DNA of 64,000 nucleotides from Holacanthus passer (lineage: Eukaryota > Chordata > Actinopteri > Pomacanthidae), in assembly GCA_025331565.1 (NCBI GenBank), contig JAFREQ010000047.1:1044001-1108000 (forward strand), read 5' to 3'. Each line of letters starts with the position of its first letter. The stretch's first letter is position 1. Below the pieces are notes generated by a model. That model did no database searches and was not told where the DNA came from. It was given only the letters and a program-made list of their open reading frames with translations. Shown here one piece after another: positions 11,301 through 20,721 of the stretch. Made by a program: the position numbers and the translations under genes.

Positions 11301-12176
11301 CTAAACAGGTGACAAAAAAACAGGCTTCATCAGGCTTCAAATCTCCAAAGACCAGCTCTTGATGAGGCAGTTGATGATCTTGCATATGAAAACTGGTGGA
11401 TGATAATGGTGAAGTTGTTTTAACCATAGGCGATTAGGCTGGATGATTATGCTGGATATTGATGTCATGCTTTCACTGATGGTTTTATATGAGCTAGTGA
11501 GATGGTTGTTTTATGTATTATTTTTTCTCTTGTCAAGTCTTATGTGTTCTGTGTATCACTTGACCTCGTGACAAATATCCAACTGGGGATGATGAAGTTG
11601 AAGAAAGAGATGCAGACTTTCTCACCTTGGTGATGGAGGCGGACATGTTGTCTCTACAACTTGGGTCTTCTTTGCATCCAGATTCTGAAACTCAGCAATC
11701 AGAGCCTCCAAATCCTCCTGGAGACAGAGAGGAAGCAAGCAAGGAAGCAAGGAAGGAAGGAAGGCAAGAAGAACAAAACAAGAAGGATGTAAATGGATTT
11801 CAAAAAATTGAAAAACTAATGTTGTGGGTCCGAGTAATGTTGCAGACAGTTGTGTTACCTTGCACTAAGTTAGTTAGAGTTGAATTTTAGTTATGATTTG
11901 TAGTAATCTATGCAGTGAACAGACCAATATTTAACTATTAATTATTTTCATACATACAATGTTAATACATTTAAACATATTAACAGTCATGTGTACAAAG
12001 CTATTAGCTGTGTCCTCTTTGTGTGATATGAAAAGTACAGATATTAGCATCCTCCTTGAGTCCAGGTGGAGTGTTACCTCTTCTCGTTTGGACCTCTTTG
12101 AAACCTTTTTCTCCATCTTGGCGGCTGTCTTCTCCGCTCCCTTCACCTTCTTTTCCTTCTTGCCTTTTTTGCCCAT
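5142..12176 (-). CDS. klhdc4: Kelch domain-containing protein 4, 13 coding exons, two frame breaks
   Basis: The joined exons give 1758 nt; allowing for two indels this is about 586 codons, against 520 aa in human. Seen: a lysine-rich start (MGKKGKKEKK), then six kelch-type blades, each with a hydrophobic strand ending in GG and a later Tyr/Trp pair, at about residues 75-110, 130-170, 185-225, 240-255, 305-345 and 435-480. A lysine/acidic insert separates blades 5 and 6. A long Glu/Asp tail follows (about 490-535), then a conserved C-terminus ending in FYEDQ. Known: the family's molecular function is poorly defined; the blades are expected to form a protein-binding propeller. Odd: exon 3 lacks one base and exon 9 has a net -2 (or +1) change, so as written the protein would stop after about 125 codons. 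Introns 10 and 12 use GC donors. The neighbour slc7a5 matches human synteny. Gene identity is near certain; whether it is functional is open. Confidence 0.93.
5991..6110 (-). CDS. klhdc4: klhdc4 exon 12 (acidic tail)
   Basis: After TQEWLEESESEG it is almost entirely Glu, Asp and Ser. The donor is AAG|GCAAGTG, a perfect GC-type 5' splice site, and the phase to exon 13 confirms it. Confidence 0.92.
6233..6421 (-). CDS. klhdc4: klhdc4 exon 11 (kelch blade 6)
   Basis: It encodes SASAPLVEPCQRSSAMVTV and KLFLYGGMFEVGDRQFTL, ending EMDP plus one base before GTCAG. Confidence 0.95.
6494..6531. repeat. (TG)n microsatellite beside klhdc4 exon 10
   Basis: An imperfect TG/CG run starts about 10 bases inside the intron from the exon 10 donor. 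Confidence 0.95.
6542..6773 (-). CDS. klhdc4: klhdc4 exon 10 (lysine-rich and acidic insert)
   Basis: It starts GSKSEKKKRRRGKKGG, contains EVIKEIVTEDGTVMTIKEVI and ends in a Glu run. The phase with exon 11 works only if the donor is GATG|GCAAGA, because no GT is found nearby downstream. Confidence 0.9.
7095..8092 (+). mobile_element. hAT-type transposase fossil (ZBED5/GTF2IRD2-like)
   Basis: This decayed transposon lies in klhdc4 intron 9, antisense to the gene. Near 7117 one frame reads GEPMCLVCGDVLAVMKKANL then HHF, which resembles the BED-type Cys2-His2 start of the ZBED5/GTF2IRD2-like hAT proteins. Near 7395 another reads EPWLCDLAFTVDI and SELNVKLQG, and near 7845 TYYCEQVFSKLTLV, which resembles the hAT C-terminal dimer region. 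Stops and frame changes separate the pieces, and the middle is largely deleted. The right end, 'ggttccccac' near 8080, looks like a hAT terminal repeat. No product is expected. Confidence 0.8.
8206..8412 (-). CDS. klhdc4: klhdc4 exon 9 (kelch blade 5, frame break)
   Basis: It reads EKWLWSRLNPSGNKPPP, then RSGFSVAVGPAGRAVLFGGV only after a frame change at a run of eight C (minus strand, about 8362-8370). Its length of 207 nt misses the required phase by two deleted bases or one inserted base. The tail VCDEEEEESLEGDFYNDLYL is intact in the recovered frame. Confidence 0.9.
8527..8605 (-). CDS. klhdc4: klhdc4 exon 8
   Basis: It encodes RVKKDVEKGTIHSDMFLLKR and a short GKDGQ tail. Compared with human SKQRVKK, the Gln at the exon join is absent, which fits a one-codon difference at the acceptor. 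Confidence 0.92.
8648..8664. repeat. Poly-A run (17 A)
   Basis: An uninterrupted A run in klhdc4 intron 7, close to a CA microsatellite. Confidence 0.95.
8692..8711. repeat. (CA)n microsatellite abutting klhdc4 exon 7 donor
   Basis: The CA run ends two bases from the donor of exon 7, so the intron begins GTGGTGTGTG on the sense strand. Confidence 0.95.
8715..8874 (-). CDS. klhdc4: klhdc4 exon 7 (kelch blades 3-4)
   Basis: It encodes DFIYYNDVYSFSLDTFSW through GVIIYGGYSK in 160 nt. The donor GTGGTG runs straight into a (TG)n repeat. Confidence 0.95.
9149..9241 (-). CDS. klhdc4: klhdc4 exon 6 (kelch blade 3)
   Basis: It encodes APGGPSGRSGHRMV and QLLVFGGFHEST, with CAG acceptor and GTAAG donor. 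It is in phase with exons 5 and 7. Confidence 0.95.
9546..9682 (-). CDS. klhdc4: klhdc4 exon 5 (kelch blade 2)
   Basis: It encodes AVVVPQGGGQLWVFGGEF through HLATHTWENI plus two bases. If the exon 3 break is real, translation stops here at a shifted-frame TAG (9675-9673). Confidence 0.95.
10290..10388 (-). CDS. klhdc4: klhdc4 exon 4
   Basis: Exactly 33 codons in phase 0, from TYLYNDLFFYN to PPPPRCSHQ. It finishes blade 1 and leads into blade 2. Confidence 0.95.
10491..10665 (+). mobile_element. Truncated TIR DNA-element end in klhdc4 intron 3
   Basis: It ends in 'acacagtgtcccaactttt' and then 'ggattcagggttgta', the terminal inverted repeat also present at 19481-19521. Only about 175 bases of one end remain. 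The terminus lies 15 bases from the exon 3 donor. I recall this element from many fish genomes but do not assign a superfamily. Confidence 0.7.
10682..10759 (-). CDS. klhdc4: klhdc4 exon 3 (first kelch strand, frame break)
   Basis: It reads LSASLSAHPEK in frame, then DELIMFGGEFFNGKK only in another frame. The exon is 78 nt where 79 would keep phase with both neighbours, so one base is missing at the GAAAAG run near 10732-10738. The donor is GTAG. Confidence 0.9.
10989..11140 (-). repeat. Percomorph foldback-type repeat fragment
   Basis: It contains 'tttatgaccaaatgcctgca' and 'gcctgctaaagatcagcat', matching a repeat I know from percomorph genomes. It is in the opposite orientation to the copy at about 49110-49462, with which it shares the 'ggtcat.aa.caaag' block. 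It lies in klhdc4 intron 2. Confidence 0.7.
11626..11717 (-). CDS. klhdc4: klhdc4 exon 2 (residues 34-64)
   Basis: It begins EDLEALIAEF after a CCAG acceptor and ends ...CPPPSP plus two bases of an Arg codon before GTGAG. Confidence 0.95.
12078..12176 (-). CDS. klhdc4: klhdc4 exon 1 (start codon, residues 1-33)
   Basis: The ATG at 12176-12174 opens a 33-codon lysine-rich segment that is nearly identical to the human N-terminus. It ends in phase 0 at ...KREE before a GTAAC donor. Confidence 0.95.
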
Positions 12177-12400
12177 GACTGCTGTGAACCACTGTCAGAC
12201 AGCGTTGAGCCTTTTTCTCTGTTATTTTAAATGAAGTCTGTGTCACATGGAAATCCAAACAAACTTGCATGCCGAACGTCGACCTCTGACAGGTGTTTTT
12301 TTACTTCCGGCAACAAACTGGACGAAGCAAAGTGTGGAAATGTAACAGCGCCCTCTAGCGCGACGGAGAACATATTACAGTTCAGGTTCAACTATGACTT
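12177..12400 (-). promoter_or_regulatory. klhdc4: Probable klhdc4 promoter and 5'UTR
   Basis: This is the immediate upstream flank of the klhdc4 start codon. It carries an ETS-type site (ACTTCCGG at 12303-12310) and a CTCF-like 14-mer at 12348-12361. I saw no TATA box. It is locally richer in CpG than the surrounding DNA. The transcription start cannot be placed. Confidence 0.45.
12348..12361 (-). promoter_or_regulatory. CTCF-like motif
   Basis: On the minus strand it reads GCGCTAGAGGGCGC, which fits 13 of 14 positions of the core consensus as I remember it. Occupancy is unknown. Confidence 0.4.
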
Positions 12401-12755
12401 TCTAAACTATATACTTCAGATACAGGTATCTTTATATTCAGTCCATGTCGAGTGCATTTCTAAACACTGAAATACAAAGGAAATAATACACAGCGAGTTC
12501 ATTATCCTAAAGCTCTGACAACAAAAAGCAGCTGCCTTTACGTCTTATCTCAAGACAATGTTTACTTTCATGGTTGAATATTATCTATATTATCTATTTT
12601 GAAGGAAAGAGCAGCCAGAAAACACAGGTCAGCAAACGCAGACAATGTTGATATTTGGTCTAATAGAGAGCATACGCATATAAAGAATATTCTTTATGAT
12701 ATTATTTACAGAGGCCCAACAATTCCATCATAAGCAAGCACATCTTTGTTAGAGG

Positions 12756-12778
12756 GTGTGTGTGTGTGTGTGTGTGTG
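12756..12778. repeat. (TG)n microsatellite
   Basis: About 11 uninterrupted GT units. Confidence 0.95.
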
Positions 12779-12989
12779 CATGAATGGAGAATAGGTGAAA
12801 GAGAGACAAGAAAGCACAAAACTACGAGAGAGGGAAGATGTTTTAGTAACATACATTGATGGGATGAGAATGGACACAGATGGAGAGGGAGAGGAGGAGA
12901 GAGAAGCTCAGTGCATCATGGGAAATCCTCCAGCAGTGTAGGCCTATATAGCAGCATAACGAACAGATAACTCACCTGGGCCAGCCCAG

Positions 12990-13215
12990 CCCAAGCTTTA
13001 TCAAAGAGGAAGATTTTAAGCTGACTCTTACTCCTACTAGCTGAGGACTCTGGCTCTCATTCTACTTTTGGAGACTCTAGGAACCAAAAGAAACCTGCAG
13101 TCTGGGAGCACAGTGTTCTCTTTGAGTAATATGGGTCTATGAGTTCTTTAAGATATGATGGTTACTGTCCATTAGGAGCTTCGTGGGTGAGAAGAAGGAT
13201 TTTAAATTCTATTCT
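12990..13215 (-). mobile_element. LINE reverse-transcriptase C-terminal fragment
   Basis: Read on the minus strand, one frame gives RIEFKILLLTHEAPNGQ, then a stop, then PSYLKELIDPYYSKRTL, and later KIFLFDKAW. This matches the end of the ORF2 of a non-LTR retrotransposon common in teleosts, probably L2/CR1-like; the clade is inferred from memory. The frame is broken and both ends are truncated. Confidence 0.7.
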
Positions 13216-14590
13216 GCAGTACTGGAAATAGTAAATGTGTTACTTTGTTACAGTTTTTTACAATTGCTAAGTCACACTTCTCTAATCGAGTTCACTTTTT
13301 CAAAACTCTTTACACAGTCAGCACAGCCGAAGTCAAAGTGGATCGAAGTGTGGATTACTTTTCATTGCTTTTACAAAATGCATTCAGTGACCACATCTTT
13401 CAAATGTCATGAACCATGTTTTCCCTCAAACTCAACCACCACCAAAACTCTGTTTATCTCAATTTTAATTTGTATATTTGTACTATTGTCAAAACAACCT
13501 TAAGGACCTTACTATTTCAGTTTTTAATTGTGTTTTGTTGTGAACATTACCAAACAAATTTGTGAGAGATGAAATTACAAAGTAAGCGATTGCCATGCAG
13601 ATGACCTGTTGTTTTTTCAGGGCCCCTGAGAGTCTGTTTGCGAGTTTGAATACACGTGTCCATTTATCTTCAGTGTGTGTGGAATGTCACAGAGAGAAAC
13701 AACAGGTACTAATGAGCAGGGACGTGTCTTGACACCCTGATATGGCATTTGTTTGTCAGTAAAAACCCCTCTTGACAGGCCCTGCATGCACACAGCAGCC
13801 GTGGTTCACCCACTTTACTCAAGTTGCAATAAGAGTAGTTGCAGTAAAGTTTGTTAATATACAGCTAAAATATGATGATTTGATGAGAAGATGATGACAG
13901 AAAGCCTTCTTATCTCAAAGCTGAACACCATGAAGATGCAGCCAAAAGAATTAAGGACACTTTGAAATTGGATGACAGTACACATTAGGATCAGAAGAGG
14001 GCAGCTGTGTGTTTCTTTAGACCCAGTAATTCAAAACCTTTACAGATGAGTTGAACCACAGCATGACAAGAACTTCAAGGTGTAACTTAATGTGTTAATC
14101 TCCTTTGATAATTAGCAGCTGAGAAATATTGTATGGTGCCTAAACTAAAGCAACACGTGGATGTTGAGTAATGATCTCTGCTTTGTGCTATTTTTACAAA
14201 GACATATTGCAAATGGCAATATTAAATGTGGCAGTGTAATGATTGTACAAGATTGCTATATATTGCTATGAATTGCTTCCATGATCTCAGTGAGGATGTC
14301 TCATCTGTGCCTTCCGCTCCTTTGAATGAAATCGCCCCTCTCTGACTGAATGGAAATCTTATCCCTCATCTCCATCGCTTGTGATTATTTCATATTTGTT
14401 CACAGTGATTAAAAATGGAGGACGCTTACGTTTAGAACTGACCTGTGAATTCATCAAGGCCACTTTCTGCTGTGGGTATCAGCTCTTTCCAGCCATCTGT
14501 CAACATATTGTGATATTCATTTTCCTTCCCAGCATCCACCAACACTCACAAAAGCTCATACAGTCATATACACACACATCAGTTGACTAC

Positions 14591-14682
14591 GCACACACAC
14601 GCACACACACGCACACACACACTCGCACACACAAAAGCACCAAAGGTTAACAGTCAGGAGTGAGTGTGCAGAGCAGTCATGC

Positions 14683-14718
<36 letters not shown>
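14591..14718. repeat. (CA)n and (TG)n microsatellite pair
   Basis: An imperfect CA/CGCA run (14591-14633) is followed after about 50 bases by a TG run (14684-14718). As inverted complements the two could pair into a hairpin. Confidence 0.9.
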
Positions 14719-14719
<1 letters not shown>

Positions 14720-14920
14720 ACATGTATTACTTATGTTGGTGTGACATATATCCCTTTACACTGTCAAATTGTGGGGACTCTCCTTCCTTTTGGGGACAAA
14801 TAATGTGATCACGTAAATCATTAAATTTTAGGGCGAACACTTAGGTTAGGGTTAGGATTAAGTCTCCAGGAAATGTAAAAAATCAATGTAATGTCGTCTG
14901 AAGTGATGGAAACACAACTC

Positions 14921-14945
14921 TGTGTGTGTGTGTGTGTGTGTGTGT
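14921..14945. repeat. (TG)n microsatellite
   Basis: About 12 TG units, followed by TTTGCATG repeats. Confidence 0.95.
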
Positions 14946-15209
14946 TTGCATGTGTGTTTGCATGTGATAAGGGACAGAATGCAAGTGATTTTTTCCTTCC
15001 ATTTATACTCATATTTGATATGATCCTCCTTGTTGGTGCATGTGTTTTTATCCAATAAAAGAGAGAGAGAGGCGTCTGTTCAGAGGGAAAGGTTAGCAGA
15101 GAGCCTAAAGGGCTAAAGGCCTAAAGGGCTCATTCATTCTCCACCTTCAGGGTAGTCACACATTTTATCACAAGCTCTCCTAAAAATCCTGTCAACCAAT
15201 CAAACAACA

Positions 15210-15625
15210 TGATGAACTACAAATCCATGTTCCAAATAAGAAACACACCCCCCTTCCTGGGAGCCAGACCCACTGAAACATTTCACTGGAGTCATGTGGG
15301 GATCCTGAGACAGAGGCCCATGAGCAATACTGGTTACCAAACCATTGTTCTTAAAAGCAGCCTGCTTGCTGAAGAATGCAGGATGCATTCCCATGGCCCG
15401 TAGTAAAAAAGGTGCCACACAGGCCTCTGGTCTTATACTGGTGTAATCAAGGTAACGCAGGGAGAATATCCCCACATGAACTTTCTGATGGCCGGAAATT
15501 CCATGCTTCAAATTATTGGCTTCTCTTCCATGTTGATGGTTGGTGGTTTTGCAACGGATGCAGGTGTTGCTTTTGTAATCAGTGTAATAACCACCTACTG
15601 TACCAGGCATCAAAATGCAAGTAAA
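15210..15625 (+). pseudogene. Possible unrecognised coding remnant with poly(A) signal
   Basis: Successive open frames overlap here. A 3' one near 15475-15618 reads EYPHMNFLMAGNSMLQIIGF and then VGGFATDAGVAFVISVITTY before TAA, followed at once by AATAAAG. The hydrophobic segment and the signal just after the stop would fit an old processed pseudogene. I recognise no parent gene, there is no poly(A) tail, and chance is a real alternative. Confidence 0.2.
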
Positions 15626-17493
15626 TAAAGTTCTCTGCCCACACCATCAACACAGTTTCAGTGGACTGTCTTTCAGTAATGGTCCACATGTGAGAGACAT
15701 TTAAATAGACTGACATTCTCCATTACTTTAAATGAGAGCCAGTATCAAAGAGAATGGGCTGTGAAAGATTTGTCTACAAGTTTATGCAAATTTCAAGCAG
15801 CCCACACAGGCTTTAACCAATAACTGGTGTCTGATTAAAACCATCACATTAACCACTGTTGCTCCAGTCGTTCTCTCCTCTGAAAAAGCGGGAGTTGACT
15901 GACTTGACTACAATATTTGAGTTTGATTTCACTTGGCCTGGTTTGAGTTGATCTAATTTGATTTAATTGAATTGACTTTGGTTTTGCTTGGTTTCAATAT
16001 TTGAGTTTACCTGCCTTGACTTGAATTGATTATTTGTTTTGGCAAAGAGGTCATTCCATTTGGCTCCAGAGGCTTAGTCTTGTCTCTGAATTTGCTCAGC
16101 GTGACCTAGTGTGACTTGACTTAGTGCAATCAAAGTTAATTCAAGATCATTTAACTGGACTTGACAACACAGGTACTTTTCAAGCCCTGGTCAGTGAGCC
16201 AAAAGGGAACATGGACATCTCCTCTGGACAAATGTTGTTTACTGGGATGAAAAGAGAAGAACAGATGGCTTGCTTGCACCTGTGCCCCTCTGCTTGAACA
16301 CACACATACACACACACGCACGTACAAATGCATTTGTGAGTCAGCATCCCTGCGTCAATACTGCCCTCAGCACCGTGCTGTCTGCCTGTTAACCTGAGCG
16401 TCTGGCCGTGACTGACGCTGGTGGGAGAGAATAAAGGACAGAGGTGATGAGCAGAGATGCTGACAGGTTTTTTGAAATAGACACTGTTGCTGCACACACG
16501 TGGACAACGGAGCAGGAATACACACGCAATTATGGACAAACATGGAAAACCGATATCATTCTTCTGTTGCTCAGAAACACAGCAGCCAATCTTCATGCTG
16601 AAATTTACTCTCTTAAATTTAAGCAAACACACATACAGCACATTTCTATCATTGTTGCATTTGCACTCTGCATTTGCAGTATTGTATTCATTAGGTCTGA
16701 GCCGTTCCCCAACATCAATTAAATCCCAAATCAAAAAAAGAGTTTTATTCCGAGCCCCCATCCCCTACTGTTGTTTGATCAACCATGAGATTTTCACCTG
16801 CATGTGTCTTAGATTTGCTTTGAGACTGGAGCTGAAACTGAGAGCCTGGGAGGAGGAATTCCTCTATTGGTTTGAGGAATGGGGAGCACAGTGGAACCAT
16901 CCTGGGATGGGCTGTGAGTCACTCTATGACTAGAAGAGGTGATGAAACACCACATCGTCCCTCAATTACAAAACATTCTGGAGTCTTTCATAGAGGTCGT
17001 CAAGGAATGAAAACAGATGCTCAGTGTTGTGCTGAATTAGAGGTTCATGCACTTGTATTTCTTCATTTCATTTTAGATGTAAATGTAGCAGAAGGCAGCA
17101 CAGTGCACTCTTATTCACAGTACTTGTGTGTTATGTCTGGGTTTGAATATAAAGGTAACACACACAACACAATGCGCTACAATGTGCAAAATGGAGTGTA
17201 AATAAACTGGGTCCTTCAGTTTGAGTGAGAAAATAGTTCATGAAATTTGAAAGATGTGGTCATCTAAACATTCATTTACTCCTGTTGTGTAAAGAGTTTA
17301 ATACTCAGTGTAAAGAAATGCATGTTAGCAAATGTGGGAAAAAAAGAATATTCTCAAACATATTTGTGAGAATCATATTTGTGTGGAATATGTGCTGATT
17401 GAATACAAATGTAAATAAAAATCTTCCTGATAATACTTTTTTTTTGTAAAACTCCAATCAGCAGCAAGGAAAATACAAACAAAATGCTAAGGT

Positions 17494-17495
<2 letters not shown>

Positions 17496-17528
<33 letters not shown>
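17496..17528. repeat. (TG)n microsatellite
   Basis: About 16 uninterrupted TG units. Confidence 0.95.
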
Positions 17529-17530
<2 letters not shown>

Positions 17531-17835
17531 CACATCTTCTTCCTCTGTGCTCCTTTAAACCTCACAAACAATAGAGAAAGACAAACACAAGTGAATTGTT
17601 TGATCCCAGCGCACCACCCAGCCTCCATGCACATGTTCACTACATCCCAGGGAGCAGGTAAATGCCACTGTGTGTGGATGTTTCAGTGTGTGTGTGAGAG
17701 AGTGTGTTGATATAGGGAAGTGAAAATCAGAGCTCACACCTGTCCGTGTTCCCTGCACTGTTTGTTGTACTGCAGCCGCTGTCCATCTGGTTTCCTCACA
17801 CACAGCTTTTATCAGCAGCAGCAGAGTGTGGGAAC

Positions 17836-17885
17836 ACTTACATGGATTTAGCAGATGCTTTTATCCAAATCGACTTACAGTTTAG
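17836..17885 (+). mobile_element. SINE-like conserved segment
   Basis: The stretch includes 'ttagcagatgcttttatcca' and then 'aatcgacttacag'. It is close to a segment found in very many fish repeats, which I associate with V-SINE-type elements. The flanks are too diverged to set ends or confirm the family. Confidence 0.5.
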
Positions 17886-18632
17886 AGATAATAAGAGATA
17901 GAGAAAGAGTTTGCATTTTAAATTAAGTAATTTATTAAGTTTAGTACATTGTCCAAGATGCAGTAGTAAAAGGAAAACAGAATAAAAAAGGAAGTGGCCT
18001 TGTGATTTTGTCACATGTGTCATGTGACTGTGTCTGTCACAGCTGTGGAAAAGATCTTTGTGTCAGATACAAAAAGATTTAGAGAATTTCACCACCAACT
18101 TTATAATATTGTACTTTTTACTCCGCTACATTAATTTGACAGCTTTTATTGCTCACTTTACACTTCACAAAATAAATAATGATGTAATATTATAGGTTGA
18201 GCTACAGTATATAAAGTAGTTTAAGTTAGTCCCTCCATTACCAGCTGCAACACTGAAGTAATGCTTACACATTGATGAATCCGTAGTTCTAATCCAGTGA
18301 CATGATTTTGTCCTGCCTGCATACTGCCATACTTTTGGCACTTTGAGTATATTTTGACACTAATACTTTACTAGTAACAACTTTCAACAGAGCATTTCCA
18401 CACTGTGGTATTGCTACTTCTGTACTTGCCTAACACATGATCCAGTGAACATGACCCTGACTTGACCAGGGATGATTTCTTATCTGAGTCATTTAGAATA
18501 GTTGATACATTATAAAATGAGGCTCTGAGACGCCCTGTTCGCACTAACATTCCTTCTTGTTTCGCGTACTATTGTTTAGGAGGTTTTCTCAAATGACACA
18601 GTCATCAAATGTGTAGCATCATTCTCTAAACA

Positions 18633-18840
18633 GTGTCTCAAAACCTCACACTATTAAGGACAGGAAGGTGGGGAGGATGGAGAAGAGGGAGGGGAAGACA
18701 TGTGAATATTTCAAATGAGTACAGGGCTATTGTGGAGCACGTTGTGAAGCATGGTCTAAGCATGGCTGAAGCAGGTCGTAGAGTACAGTGGCAGCAGAAC
18801 CGGTCTACTGTGGTGTCAATAATTAGGATGTAAGGAATGA
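18633..18840 (+). mobile_element. Tc1/IS630-like transposase N-terminal fragment
   Basis: The 66-codon frame reads GRGRHVNISNEYRAIVEHVV and then KHGLSMAEAGRRVQ, ending near STVVSIIR. This looks like the helix-turn-helix DNA-binding start of a fish IS630/Tc1-like transposase. The catalytic part is absent. Family assignment is from memory. Confidence 0.5.
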
Positions 18841-19019
18841 CAACGGGTAAGCTTTCTGTGTAAGTACTAGTATGCAAGAGGTCACATGCACACTGCTGCA
18901 CATTACAGCACTGTATCATTGTAATGTGGCCATTGTGGGATATAACATCTCAGACTTTATTGTGTAATTTATGGACTGTCCCATCAGTTCTTATTTTTTT
19001 CCTCTTTTACTGTAGAATC

Positions 19020-19521
19020 GTAAAACCTCATTTCCATAAAAGTTGGGGTTCTGTGTAAATGCAGTCATCTGCAAACAAACCTGGTTTAAAGAAGTGTTCC
19101 CAAGCCCATGTAGTAATCTCCTTTCTACAGTCGTGTTTGACAAAGTGTTGAACCTCTCTCCATCCTCGCTTGTGAACGACTGAGTCTTTCCAGGATGAAC
19201 CTTTCATACCCAATCATGATCCTATCACCTGTTACCAATGAACCTGTTTACCTGTGGAATGATCCAAACAGGTGTTTTTGGATCAGTCCACAACTTTCAG
19301 TCTTTTGTTGCTCCTGTCCCAACTTGTTTAAAACATGTTGCTGCCATCAAATTCAGAATAAGCAGATATTTACAAAAATCAATTAAGTTGATCAAACATT
19401 TAATATACTGTTTTTGTTCTGTTTTCAATTGAGTATATGTCAGGATTGGCAAGTTATCACATTCCTCATTTTTATGTCTGTTTTACGCAGCGTCCCAACT
19501 TCTTTGGACTTGGCGTTTTAC
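19020..19521 (+). mobile_element. Non-autonomous TIR DNA element (about 0.5 kb)
   Basis: The ends are inverted repeats of about 40 bases. The left end has 'taaaacctcatttccataaa' then AGTTGGG; the right end, reversed, has TAAAACGCCAAGTCC then AGAAGTTGGG. The interior includes 'ctcctgtcccaacttgttt' and 'atgttgctgccatcaaatt', known from a fish element also present at 10491-10665. It has no coding capacity. The superfamily is not assigned. Confidence 0.75.
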
Positions 19522-19822
19522 AACTGCTTCACTCAGAGGCAGAGGCCAAGTTTCCACACCTGAGCTGGCGATGGTAATAGTCAACACAGTGAGAGTTTGA
19601 GAGACTGTCAGCGTTGTTATGCGAGATGATGGCATCTTTCAGAAGATCTCTTCTGTGAGTCTGTGGGTCAACCACAGACATGGTGCTGAAGAAGCAACTG
19701 TACAGGGTTCAATTTGAAAGAAATAGTGAGAGGGTGAAGGCACTAGGTTACCTATATGTACAGCTGTTAGAGTAAATTGCATTTGGCATGGTATCCTACA
19801 CTATTGGTTAGATATAAACTCT

Positions 19823-19863
19823 AAGATAAGATATACCTTTATTCGTCCCACAGTGGGGAAATT
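19823..19863 (-). mobile_element. LINE-type 3' tail, copy 1 of 4
   Basis: Reversed, it reads AATTTCCCCACTGTGGGACG then AATAAAGG and TATCTTATCTT. The same tail occurs on the plus strand at 24586 and 53176. An AATAAA-containing hairpin end with a pentamer repeat is typical of teleost non-LTR retrotransposons. Confidence 0.65.
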
Positions 19864-20683
19864 AGCATCTAACCTGTGTTTTGCAGAGGGTGATGACGCT
19901 GGATGCAATTGGGACACAATGGAGTCAGACCAGCCTGGAGTAATATAACAATGTGTCCTGTAATATCAGAGACTGGTGTAATTCACCATGCTCTCACCAT
20001 TGGACTCGATAATGCAGCCAGTCTTATTGATTTCTTTGGGTTGCTTTACTCTCGTCCCTGAGAATCAAAGGGGAGCTGTGAGGCCTGACTTCAGGGACTG
20101 GTTTGCCTCCTGCCATAAGTTCCTCCCACCCTACTCACCCAATTGAGATTTTTTTTTTCGGCATGGAGGTGAAAGGTCAGCGACGGTACAACGAGCTGTC
20201 TTTGCTGAATGCAGTGAATGCGGCACCATGCTAAAGGGTTTTTCCTTTCCTTTTTTCCCCCTCCGTTACTTGAAAGGCAAGACATCAGGAGGGGGGATGT
20301 GGATGAAGGCTTGTGGCCTAACTGCAAGAAAAGACTGGATGTCCAATAATATGTGTGTATTGTACATAAATTCAACATGAGTAAAGGAGTTTATTCCTTA
20401 TACGTGAGTCCAGGATGTGCACACCATATGTCAGAGTTAAGCAATGATCAGAAGGTGCTACACATTTGGTTTACTGTGAGACAGGCCTATTGAAGATGTA
20501 AATGTTTAGATTAAAGATACTGAAAACAAGAAGTAAGGACTTTCTACAGCTTTGACTCTGAATATTAGCCATGATGAGTCCTACCTGAGGCCATGTCTCC
20601 ATTCAATCTTACTATTATAACAAGTTGGTAATATTTGATGAAGTTGTGAGTCAACAGACTCGGAGCACATGCTTACCTTTCAA

Positions 20684-20721
20684 GAATTTCCTTCGGGATT
20701 AATAAAGTTCTTATCTTATCT
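20684..20721 (+). mobile_element. LINE-type 3' tail, copy 2 (variant)
   Basis: The sequence 'aatttccttcgggattaata' followed by 'aagttcttatcttatct' is a diverged form of the same kind of tail, with the TTATC repeat. Confidence 0.6.

Noticed and set aside
16180..16761. 193-codon minus-strand ORF
   Set aside because: It has low-complexity Cys/Val stretches from a TG repeat, no recognisable domain and no splice context.
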